Shown: positions 35,201 through 46,430 of the stretch, piece by piece
Layout of the letters: each line of letters begins with the position of its first letter
Numbering within the stretch: the first letter of the stretch is position 1
Origin: Steromphala cineraria
Taxonomy: Eukaryota; Mollusca; Gastropoda; Trochida; Trochidae
Direction: 5' to 3'
Assembly: GCA_916613615.1 (NCBI GenBank)
Contig: OU744731.1
Span: 60,848,880 to 60,912,879 of the forward strand
DNA length: 64,000 nt
Notes under the pieces: model-generated
The model's database searches: none
Told to the model about the DNA's origin: nothing
Seen by the model: only the letters and a program-made list of their open reading frames with translations
Position numbers and translations under genes: made by a program

Positions 35201-38200
35201 TATATTACGTCTATCTGTTTTGTGTAGCAATCCCTTTAATCAACACTAATCACAAATCTAAGTATATTACGTCTATCTGTTTTGTGTAGCAATCCCTTTA
35301 ATCAACATTAATCACTAATCTAAGTATATTACGTCTATCTGCTTTGTGTAGCAATCACTTTAATCAACATTAATCACAAATGTAAGTATATTACGTCTAT
35401 CTGCTTTGAGTAGCAATCACTTTAATCAACATTATTCACAAATCTAAGTATGTTACATTTATCTGTTTTGTGTAGCAATCACTTTAATCAACATTATTCA
35501 CAAATCTAAGTATATTACATTTATCTGCTTTGTGTAGCAATCACTTTAATCAACATTATTCACAAATCTAAGTATATTACATTTATCTGTTTTGTGTAGC
35601 AATCACTTTAATCAACATTATTCACAAATCTAAGTATATTACATTTATCTGCTTTGTGTAGCAATCACTTTAATCAACATTATTCACAAATCTAAGTATA
35701 TTACATTTATCTGCTTTGTGTAGCAATCACTTTAATCAACATTATTCACAAATCTAAGTATATTACATTTATCTGTTTTGTGTAGCAATCACTTTAATCA
35801 ACATTATTCACTAATCTAAGTATATTACATTTATCTGCTTTGAGTAGCAATCACTTTAATCAACATTAATCACAAATCTAAGTATATTACATTTATCTGC
35901 TTTGAGTAGCAATCACTTTAATCAACATTAATCACTAATCTAAGTATATTACGTCTATCTGTTTTGTGTAGCAATCACTTTAATCAACATTATTCACAAA
36001 TCTAAGTATATTACATTTATCTGTTTTGAGTAGCAATCACTTTAATCAACATTATTCACTAATCTAAGTATATTACGTCTATCTGTTTTGTGTAGCAATC
36101 ACTTTAATCAACATTATTCACTAATCTAAGTATATTACATCTATCTGCTTTGAGTAGCAATCACTTTAATCAACATTATTCACAAATCTAAGTATATTAC
36201 ATTTATCTGTTTTGTGTAGCAATCACTTTAATCAACATTATTCACAAATCTAAGTATATTACATTTATCTGTTTTGTGTAGCAATCACTTTAATCAACAT
36301 TATTCACAAATCTAAGTATATTACATTTATCTGTTTTGTGTAGCAATCACTTTAATCAACATTATTCACAAATCTAAGTATATTACGTCTATCTGTTTTG
36401 TGTAGCAATCACTTTAATCAACATTATTCACTAATCTAAGTATATTACATTTATCTGCTTTGTGTAGCAATCACTTTAATCAACATTATTCACAAATCTA
36501 AGTATATTACATTTATCTGCTTTGAGTAGCAATCACTTTAATCAACATTATTCACAAATCTAAGTATATTACATTTATCTGTTTTGTGTAGCAATCACTT
36601 TAATCAACATTATTCACAAATCTAAGTATATTACGTCTATCTGCTTTGAGTAGCAATCACTTTAATCAACATTATTCACAAATCTAAGTATATTACATTT
36701 ATCTGCTTTGAGTAGCAATCACTTTAATCAACATTATTCACAAATCTAAGTATATTACATTTATCTGCTTTGTGTAGCAATCACTTTAATCAACATTATT
36801 CACAAATCTAAGTATATTACATTTATCTGCTTTGAGTAGCAATCACTTTAATCAACATTATTCACAAATCTAAGTATATTACATTTATCTGCTTTGTGTA
36901 GCAATCACTTTAATCAACATTAATCACAAATCTAAGTATATTGCATTTATCTGTTTTGTGTAGCAATCACTTTAATCAACATTATTCACTAATCTAAGTA
37001 TATTACATTTATCTGCTTTGTGTAGCAATCACTTTAATCAACATTAATCACAAATCTAAGTATATTGCATTTATCTGTTTTGAGTAGCAATCACTTTAAT
37101 CAACATTATTCACAAATCTAAGTATATTGCATTTATCTGTTTTGTGTAGCAATCACTTTAATCAACATTATTCACTAATCTAAGTATATTACATTTATCT
37201 GCTTTGAGTAGCAATCACTTTAATCAACATTATTCACTAATCTAAGTATATTACATTTATCTGCTTTGAGTAGCAATCACTTTAATCAACATTATTCACT
37301 AATCTAAGTATATTACATTTATCTGCTTTGAGTAGCAATCACTTTAATCAACATTATTCACAAATCTAAGTATATTACATTTATCTGCTTTGTGTAGCAA
37401 TCACTTTAATCAACATTATTCACAAATCTAAGTATATTACATTTATCTGCTTTGAGTAGCAATCACTTTAATCAACATTATTCACAAATCTAAGTATATT
37501 ACATTTATCTGTTTTGTGTAGCAATCACTTTAATCAACATTACTCACAAATCTAAGTATATTACGTCTATCTGCTTTGAGTAGCAATCACTTTAATCAAC
37601 ATTATTCACAAATCTAAGTATATTACGTCTATCTGCTTTGAGTAGCAATCACTTTAATCAACATTATTCACAAATCTAAGTATATTACATTTATCTGCTT
37701 TGAGTAGCAATCACTTTAATCAACATTATTCACTAATCTAAGTATATTACATTTATCTGCTTTGAGTAGCAATCACTTTAATCAACATTATTCACAAATC
37801 TAAGTATATTACATTTATCTGCTTTGTGTAGCAATCACTTTAATCAACATTATTCACTAATCTAAGTATATTACATTTATCTGCTTTGTGTAGCAATCAC
37901 TTTAATCAACATTAATCACAAATCTAAGTATATTACATTTATCTGTTTTGTGTAGCAATCACTTTAATCAACATTATTCACAAATCTAAGTATATTACAT
38001 TTATCTGTTTTGTGTAGCAATCACTTTAATCAACATTATTCACAAATCTAAGTATATTACATTTATCTGCTTTGTGTAGCAATCACTTTAATCAACATTA
38101 TTCACAAATCTAAGTATATTACATTTATCTGTTTTGTGTAGCAATCACTTTAATCAACATTAATCACAAATCTAAGTATATTACATTTATCTGTTTTGTG

Positions 38201-40897
38201 TAGCAATCACTTTAATCAACATTATTCACAAATCTAAGTATATTACATTTATCTGTTTTGTGTAGCAATCACTTTAATCAACATTATTCACAAATCTAAG
38301 TATATTACATTTATCTGCTTTGAGTAGCAATCACTTTAATCAACATTATTCACAAATCTAAGTATATTACATTTATCTGTTTTGAGTAGCAATCACTTTA
38401 ATCAACATTATTCACAAATCTAAGTATATTACATTTATCTGTTTTGTGTAGCAATCACTTTAATCAACATTATTCACAAATCTAAGTATATTACATTTAT
38501 CTGCTTTGTGTAGCAATCACTTTAATCAACATGTTTCACAAATCTAAGTATATTACATTTATCTGCTTTGTGTAGCAATCACTTTAATCAACATTATTCA
38601 CAAATCTAAGTATATTACATTTATCTGTTTTGTGTAGCAATCACTTTAATCAACATTATTCACAAATCTAAGTATATTACGCACATCTGCTTTGTACCCC
38701 AATCATGTTAATCAACATTATTCGCAAATCTAAGTATATTACGCAAATCTTCTTTGTGTAGCAATCACTTTAATCAACATTATTCGCAAATCTAAGTATA
38801 TTACGCACATCTTCTTTGTGTAGCAATCACTTTAATCAACATTAATCACTAATCTAACTATATTACGTCTATCTGCTTTGAGTAGCAATCACTTTAATCA
38901 ACATTATTCGCAAATCTAAGTATATTACGCAAATCTTCTTTGTGTAGCAATCACTTTAATCAACATTATTCACAAATCTAAGTATATTACGTGCATCTTC
39001 TTTGTGAAGCAATCACTTTAATCAACATTATTCACAAATGTAAGTATATTACGTCTATCTGCTTTGTGTAGCAATCACTTTAATCAACATTATTAAACAA
39101 ATGTAAGTCTATTACGTCTATCTGCTTTGTGTAGCAATCACTTTAATCAACATGAATCACAAATGTAAATATATTACGCACATCTGCTTTGTGTAGCAAT
39201 CACTTTAATCAACATGAATCACAAATCTAAGTATATTACGTCTATCTGCTTTGTGTAGCAATCACTTTAATCAACATTATTAAACAAATGTAAGTCTATT
39301 ACGTCTATCTGCTTTGTGTAGCAATCACTTAAATCAACATTAATCACAAATCAAAGTATATTACGCACCTCTGCTTTGTGTAGCAATCACTTTAATCAAC
39401 ATTATTCACAAATGTAAGTATATTACGTCTATCTGCTTTGTGTAGCAATCACTTTAATCAACATTAATCACAAATCAAAGTATATTACGCACCTCTGCTT
39501 TGTGTAGCAATCACTTTAATCAACATTAATCACAAATGTAAGTATATTACGTCTATCTGCTTTGTGTAGCAATCACTTTAATCAACATTAATCACTAATC
39601 TAAGTATATTACGTCTATCTGCTTTGTGTAGCAATCACTTAAATCAACATTAATCACAAATGTAAGTCTATTACGTCTATCTGTTTTGTGTAGCAATCAC
39701 TTTAATCAACATTATTAAACAAATCTAAGTATATTACGCACATCTTCTTTGTGTAGCAATCACTTAAATCAACATTAATCACAAATCTAAGTATATTACG
39801 CACATCTGCTTTGTGTAGCAATCACTTCAATCAACATTAATCACAAATCTAAGTATATTACGCACATCTTCTTTGAGTAGCAATCATTTTAATCAACATT
39901 ACGCACATCTTCTTTGTGTAGCAATCACTTTTATCAACATTAATCACAAATCTAAGTATATTTCGCACATCTGCTTTGTGTAGCAATCCCTTTAATAAAC
40001 ACTAATCACAAATCTTAGTATATAACGTCTATCTGTTTTGTGTAGCAATCACTTTAATCAACATTAATCACAAATCAAAGTATATTACATTTATCTGTTT
40101 TGTGTAGCAATCACTTTAATCAACATTAATCACAAATGTAAGTATATTACGTCTATCTCCTTTGTGTAGCAATCACTTTAATCAACATTAATCACAAATG
40201 TAAGTATATTACGTCTATCTGCTTTGTGTAGCAATCCCTTTATTAAACACTAATCACTAATCTAAGTCTATTACGCACATCTGTTTTGTGGAGCAATCAT
40301 TTAAATCAACATTAATTACAAATCTAAGTATATAACGCACATCTGCTTTGTGAAGCAATCACTTTAATCAACACTAATCACAAATGTAAATATATTACGC
40401 ACCTCTGCTTTGTGTAGCAATCACTTAAATCAACATTAATCACAAATGTAAGTATATTACATTTATCTGTTTTGTGTAGCAATCACTTTAATCAACATTA
40501 ATCACAAATCAAAGTATATTACATTTATCTGTTTTGTGTAGCAATCACTTTAATCAACATTAATCACAAATGTAAGTATATTACGTCTATCTGCTTTGTG
40601 TAGCAATCCCTTTATTAAACACTAATCACTAATCTAAGTCTATTACGTCTATCTGTTTTGTGAAGCAATCATTTAAATCAACATTAATTACAAATCTAAG
40701 TATATAACGCACATCTGCTTTGTGAAACAATCACTTTAATCAACATTAATCACAAATCTAAGTATATAACGCACATCTGCTTTGTGAAACAATCACTTTA
40801 ATCAACATTAATCACAAATGTAAATATATTACGCACATCTGCTTTGATTAGCAATAACTTTAATCAACATTATTACGTCTATCTGATTTGTGTAGCA
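20227..40897. repeat. 62-bp satellite array, about 333 monomers
   Basis: The monomer begins TAGCAATCACTTTAATCAAC, continues ATTATTCACAAATCTAAG, and ends CTGCTTTGTG. The consensus has about 26 percent GC. The word TAGCAA starts at 20283, 30265 and 38635, which are exactly 161 and 296 periods apart, so there is no net length change over 18.35 kb. Numbering from TAGCAA, recurrent variants are A9C, C10G, TT/GT at 23-24, T25A, A30T, C34G, ATTTAT or GTCTAT or GAATAT at 47-52, C56T and T61A. These combine into higher-order repeats. Stops in all frames make it noncoding. The left edge is abrupt; the right 2.2 kb is diverged and contains indels. Confidence 0.97.
38640..40897. repeat. Diverged right flank of the satellite
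   Basis: Here monomers carry GCACATCT or GCAAATCTTC at the 47-56 segment, AAT(G)TAAG variants, one-base insertions (ATTATTAAACAAATG near 39090 and 39280), and a truncated unit near 39895 in which CAACATT runs straight into ACGCACATCTT. This is typical of an old, poorly homogenised array edge. Confidence 0.85.
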
Positions 40898-40917
40898 ATA
40901 GTTTTTCATTAAGACAG

Positions 40918-41522
40918 CGTAATGAACTGAACTTTATTTACACTCAGGCTGCAAACTGCAGCATAAGAGGTACAATACATATTTACATTTATACAACATA
41001 CAATATACATTTATTAATGACACGTGTGTTATAAAACTTAATTCTTAAATAAAGACATGATAATTTTACAAAAGATGGACAATTTTCTTAAAGTTCCTAA
41101 TCTAATGGAATTAAATAATATATTCATTTTGTACATATTTGGTTTGTTTTGATAATATCTATGCATATATTAAACTATTTCTGATTCTAACGTGGGGCAT
41201 ATAAATAAGTAATGGAATTCGTCACCAATATCATTTAAATTACATAGAGTACATTTTCTTTCTGTCAATGGGGTTCGTCGCCATCTACCTGTTTCGATTG
41301 GAAGAAAATGATTTGAAGTTCGGAATTTCAACAAGTTATTATAATGCTGAAAATTTAGATAATTTTCAAAATGGAGAGATGGATTTTTAAAATTGCTATA
41401 AATAGTTGATATGGAAGAATTTTCAATTGATGACAACCAATTTTGCTGGGAAATATCTTTTAGTTTATTTTGAGTGATAATTTTCAGCCAGGAACTACTT
41501 TTGAAATTTTGTCGGCTGTGAA
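40918..41522 (-). mobile_element. 5'-truncated LINE fragment abutting the satellite
   Basis: The minus-strand frame reads HSRQNFKSSSWLKIITQNK, continues through QHYNNLLKFRTSNHFLPIE and GRWRRTPLTERKCTLCN, and ends DEFHYLFICPTLE. The FRTSNH, GRW and C-x2-C...H-x4-C pattern is the C-terminal zinc-binding region of a LINE ORF2. The 3' end contains AATAAAGTTCAG on the minus strand and lies about 20 bases from the last satellite monomer. It is the same family as 46574-47680. Confidence 0.8.
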
Positions 41523-41645
41523 AAACCCACCTGGGTTAGGGGCCATAAATCTCTTGCGGGTGTGACGTAATAAACAGACTATTCAGATTAACGTATCATT
41601 ATTTCAACTGAAATACTGTGGATATCTTTTTTACACCAAATTCTT

Positions 41646-41788
41646 TTTATTTTTATTTTTTATTTATTTTTATTATTTTTTATTGATCCCAAGTCAAATA
41701 TACAATAATAAAAATTGTAAGTTATACATAAAGCTTCAACATCCTCTCAGAATCTTATACAATTCGAGATTCTAGACAACAGGTCAAA
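41646..41788 (-). mobile_element. Short retroposed insertion, 143 bp, 14-bp target-site duplication
   Basis: TACACCAAATTCTT flanks it at 41632-41645 and 41789-41802. The left side is a T-rich tail (TTTTTATTTTTATTTTTTAT), meaning a polyA on the minus strand. The 3' sequence ends ...TTGATCCCAAG, resembling a LINE 3' end, but the source element was not identified. Confidence 0.75.
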
Positions 41789-41802
41789 TACACCAAATTC
41801 TT

Positions 41803-42572
41803 AGTAGTGTAACATCGTCCAATGATTTATCTAACTGAGTGGAAAACATTTTCTGAAATTCGTTAATTATTGTTTTTTTCCTTTGATTTTGCTACGATAG
41901 ATGTATACCAAACTGAATATATTTGAGTAGCAACCTTTTACGCAATAAACAATATTGTAATCAGACTTTAATATATTTCAGAGAAAATAGTGAAATATGT
42001 TTGTGGTTATGTGAAGGTCAAAAGCACACACAACTTTGAAGGTCAGTCAATTTACGAAAATATTGATTTAAACCATCCTCCCGTGTTTCTCTTTGTTGTG
42101 ACGTCACAGATGATGATAAAAACATCTGAATTTGGATTGTGCGTATGAATATAAGGTGATGTCAGAAAATGAAAATGATGGTTCCAATTGAAATTGGTTT
42201 TTTTATAACTTTTTTTACTTTTGAAATCTCCATCATACAATGCATTTCATCAGTTCATTTCATAACAATATTACATACATGATTTGCATAACAGTATTTA
42301 CATATACACAGTGAAAATACAGGTAAACAGATTGTAATGGATAGGTGCATCAAGAAAAGGTGACCAAAATATTAAAATAGATACGACTGTCTTAGATACT
42401 TGTGTAATATGCCAGGGAGGTATTGGGAAGAATATCAGAACATTTCAAGACATTCTAGCGTGACCTATTTCCAGCCTATGGGACGCGAATGCCTATTTGA
42501 GGTCGTTCAAGATATTGACTGAGAAGTGACCTTGGCCTTTGGACACACGTCATTTCCTCTGCCAGGCCTCTG
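41803..42572. other. Intergenic with MITE fragment
   Basis: A 48-base piece of the TTAA-type MITE (ATAAGGTGATGTCAG to TTCCAATTGAAATTGG) is at about 42151-42196, followed by a T-rich stretch that may be a retroelement tail. Nothing else was recognised. Confidence 0.45.
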
Positions 42573-42711
42573 CCATCTTCCTACGCAGAGCCTAAAAGGC
42601 CAGTTTCCAAACTGTCATTTTATGCCTTGCTGCATAGCCTTGAGTTTTCTGTGCTTGCTCTCTACTCTACTACTTTGGAAACTGGCCTTTTAGGCTCTGC
42701 GTAGGAAGATG
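42573..42711. mobile_element. Palindromic MITE, 139 bp, with 7-8 bp target-site duplication
   Basis: Inverted arms of about 40 bp begin CCATCTTCCTACGCAGAGCC and include AAAAGGCCAGTTTCCAAA. GGCCTCTG flanks it at 42565-42572 and 42712-42719. Because one G is shared, the duplication is 7 or 8 bp. An 8-bp value would fit hAT or P superfamilies. The arms are almost identical, suggesting a recent insertion. Confidence 0.8.
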
Positions 42712-44242
42712 GGCCTCTGCTTTCAATTGACAATACATGTTCAAAAATGTTTTCCAAACTCTGGCCACCATTTCTTATACTAGATGATTGAATCTGTTTT
42801 CAGCTATGCGTTTCCTTGTTTGAGTAGTATATATCGTTTCGGTATTTTGGATAAGCCAAGTTGCTCATGTGGAAATAATTGTGAGAATTCTTATCAATAA
42901 TTGTTTGATTGCAAATTATATAACTTAGAAAAGTTAGGTAGTGTTACCAATTTGAACATTACCTGTGACTTACTTTATCACGATGGCAATGTTGATCTGA
43001 GTATTCATATAAATCAGAATATATTAAAAATTGTTCAAAGGTTCTTTAAATCGTTGTATCCTTATTGTTTGTCTATCTGTTCTCTTCTGTCCATCTTTTA
43101 AATGAATGTAATAATATCTAATATACATATGAGAGAGATGGTTTTCTAAGTTGTAAAGAGTGTACCAAATCCTTTCCTGGTGAATAAAATATGTTTAAAA
43201 CAAACGTGACTGTTTCGTTGCAGACAATGGTGTCCTGGGGTAGTGTTAATATTGGTTATCAATGAAATCGTCGCTTCAAAGTCAGAAAATTTGTTTCTGA
43301 ATCAAGAAATTGTATGTAAATGAGCTGAAATCTCAAGAAATCACGATTTTTTTTTATTTCATGTACAATATTTATCTTTCCTATGTCGGAACAACTTTAC
43401 AATAGGTTCGCCATTATTGAAAGATATTTAGTTATTCCACCCTTTGATTCGCGTTAGACTGACTTTTTGGCCCTTAGAATTTTTTGACTATCTTTTTTTA
43501 ACCCTTGGATCCGTATCGAAGACATTTTAGAGTTCGTTTATCTAGTGTAAGGATTGGTAACATATTTTAGATAAAGTGGCGAACATATTGTAAAGTTGTT
43601 TCTTCAAGTTAAAGAGACACAGAGTATGTTGATAGGATCACATATGTCACATTTTGAAATCGATGTTATTACATCGGGAACCACTAACTGTTACTGAAAA
43701 TAACAAGTTAAAGGTAAATCAGTAGAATAGAGCGAACATACGGTCATTCAAAGTCAGGATTTTGATCGAAAACCGGACACTGTGGCTCAAGTGGCGCGCG
43801 CAAATTCGCCAAACGTTATTTTGAAACCTTGTCATAAGCTGACATGAAGATATATTCGATTCGATAGTGTTTATTAGGTATTGTAACTAATAGGTAGATT
43901 AATTGGATGCATAATTTCGAATATTAAACGTATTTGAGATGTTTTCTTGATAATTCCATAAAATCAAGCATTTTAGAGATATTATGCATAAATGGATATA
44001 TTTGCAAGTCCAGTGATGAAATATGAACTTCAATCAGCATATTAGATATTTAGTAGCTTGTCACTTTCATCAAACGTTTTTCGAAATCCTCAAATGAACA
44101 ATAAAAACTATCACAAAATGTTAATGAGACCTTTAAATGTTGATATATCATCAGTTATAGAATATGATACGGTGTTCAAAATAAATATGTCACATGAATT
44201 ATTTGCATTCATGTTTTTCTTTTAAATGGGAAGTATTACGAG
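42712..44242. other. Intergenic, no gene recognised
   Basis: This is AT-rich sequence with short stop-bounded frames only. The one notable feature is 65 bases at 43995-44059, which recur at 44417-44481. Confidence 0.4.
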
Positions 44243-44481
44243 TTAAAGGGGCAGTAGCACGTTTTAGAGGGAATATAAGGTGATGTCAGGAAAATTAAAA
44301 TCCATGGTTCCCATTGAAAGACAATGTATTTTAACTAATCGGAGCAGTAATAATTCAAGTGAATGATGTAAAGTTTAGCCATGCGATTCCTTTTTCTGAC
44401 ACAAATTGAATTAATTGATATATTTGCAAGTCCAGTGATGAGATATGAACTTCAATCAGAATATAAGATATTTTGTAGCTT
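43995..44481. repeat. 65-bp direct duplication bracketing a truncated TTAA-type MITE
   Basis: GATATATTTGCAAGTCCAGT starts both copies (43995-44059 and 44417-44481). Between them lies the 5' half of a TTAA-type MITE (44247-44414, preceded by TTAA at 44243-44246), cut off right after ACAAATTGAATTAA, where the second copy begins. Confidence 0.7.
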
Positions 44482-44518
44482 ATCAAAATCAAATAAAATT
44501 TTAAGAAAGATACTCTGT

Positions 44519-45003
44519 GTCACGTTTACCGTTAAAATTAATCCTGTGTTTAGAACATATGAAACATCTGTCTACTTTATGCTATTTTGATTACTAGGTG
44601 TTGATTTCCTGCTATTACCCTGTTGTAACGCAGGTCTAGCACTGAAAACTTATTTTAAAAAAACGTGATTTCTTATAATTGGATTTTATTCTCACCGAAG
44701 AGCACTCAATTTTCTTATACCCCACTTCCGGTCTCGTTGCTATGGTTTCCTTTGTTCTAACTGTAGGTGTATTGACGGATGCACCTCTCTTTTTTTCTGT
44801 TGTAACTGTAGGTTATCCACTGATACACCTCTACTTTTCAAATACACCTACTATTTATTGTTAATCTACACTTAGTCAGGATAAGAGATCTTCAACGTTG
44901 GCAAATAAACAGACTTGTAAAATTTAGAATTTTAAGTTTTTGAGAATAATAATCAAAGATGGTGGGAATCGAACCAGGGACCTCTATCTAGTTGAGCAGC
45001 AAC
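44519..45003 (-). repeat. Repeat copy 1 with tRNA-like head (uninterrupted)
   Basis: It is about 485 bases and shared with 46431-48025. On the minus strand it starts with a tRNA-like segment (TTAGGTCAGTCGATATAG, then GGTTCGATTCCCACC at about 44977-44963), giving A-box and B-box spacing like a SINE head. The T-stem does not pair well. It contains the unfilled site CTTATTTTAAAAAAACGTG at about 44649-44667, where copy 2 carries a LINE. Confidence 0.7.
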
Positions 45004-45272
45004 TATATCGACTGACCTAATGAGGATTGATACAAGCAGAGGTATTTTCTGTTGTTTTATGTAAATATATTTTCTATATATATAAGCCCAAGTAGATAAG
45101 TACTAGTCCGTACCAATTTAAATGTAATGAAGTTAGTTTATGGGTTTAAACCGCAATTAGATGAGTATTGTTAATAGTCTATCGATCTAGTTAGGTCAAG
45201 AGCTGTATACCTAAAGAATGATTGAATACTCTTTTTCGTCAAATATGACTCGACCGGAGTTGGGTATAAGTC

Positions 45273-45418
45273 AGATATACCCACACTTCCCTCGGTGTAT
45301 CGCTCAATAACCTCCTGTTTGAATCGTGGTTCGTCGGTTCGGTTCCTACGCCTCGGAGATCAACGATTCAAACAGGAGGTCTATTGAGCGATACACCGAG
45401 GGAAGTGTGGGTATATCT
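45273..45418. mobile_element. Palindromic foldback element, 146 bp
   Basis: Arms of about 54 bp begin AGATATACCCACACTTCCCT and include CGGTGTATCGCTCAATA and CCTCCTGTTTGAATCGT, with one single-base indel between them, around a loop of about 35 bases. No target-site duplication longer than TA is obvious. Confidence 0.75.
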
Positions 45419-46430
45419 ATAACTTAACCACCTTGAAACCTTGAAATGTGCTTTTGGTTATATGATGTGCATGAAGTTTTTAGCAACATGTCGTACATAA
45501 GTCCTTATTAATGAATTGATATATGATTTATTAAATATGAATAATAGGCATTTTCTATGTTGTATTGTTAAAGATTGTTGGTGTTTATTTATTTAGATAA
45601 ATAACCTATATTGTTAAACAACCATTATTTATCGTGTTGGCGTTGGTATAGATGATATATATAATTTATTTTTCTAAATTCAACATTACATGTTCTACAT
45701 CTTGTATTTTGGAGCGGTATTAATTTAAGCTTATAGCTTGTTTATCAATCCAAATCTTTATTGAAATACACCATAAGTCCGTTCATCACGAGATGAAATA
45801 GACACATCTTTGCAGCCATGCGTTTTCCTTAACTTGTGACGGAATTTTTACATTTTATATCATTGACCGCCAAACAAACTTTCGGTGACGTTAGTTTAAA
45901 ATCATTGATTCAGTCCAATTTGTTGGATAATAGCTAGAGAAAAGAACAAACAGTTGGTTAGTGGCATGGAATTGTCTTGCCGACAAATTCGCAAGTATCA
46001 TTACCATGTGCACGTGAAATATGTAACGTAAAAAAAGGAAATGGAAAAATTGTTCAGTAGTCGAGCTGACTGACGCTGGATACGATTTACACAACTTTTG
46101 AATATAATTTCAACAATTTCATATAAGGATATTTTCATTTATGAAAATCAGTTTCAACAAACAACACGTGGTGTATGTGAAATACGGACCTCCAACCACG
46201 TGAATATATGTGGTAACCATCTCCCTGATCGCTCGTTGATTATCACAGATAATCGCTCAGTCAGCGGTCATTATTTCAACATTAATTGTCAGTGAGATAT
46301 CTTAAATATTAACGTGTTGACAAACTGTTTTCTAAAGTGACATAAACGACCTCTTTACGTTTAGATAAACAAATAAGCCTTCTCAGTGATAATTTAATGA
46401 CGTGAGGAGTCATTGACAGTTATATATGTA
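45419..46430. other. Intergenic, nothing recognised
   Basis: This is AT-rich DNA with a near-palindrome CCACGTG... and CGCTCGTTGATTATCAC near 46195-46260, and no coding or repeat ends that I can assign. Confidence 0.4.

Noticed and set aside
20227..40897. CRISPR-like array
   Set aside because: Units are contiguous 62-bp monomers with no unique spacers, no leader and no cas genes, and the surrounding DNA is animal. It is satellite DNA.
20227..40897. Calling the satellite a centromere
   Set aside because: Higher-order repeats are suggestive, but 20 kb is small, no CENP-B-like box is visible and unique genes lie within 3 kb. Sequence alone cannot show this.
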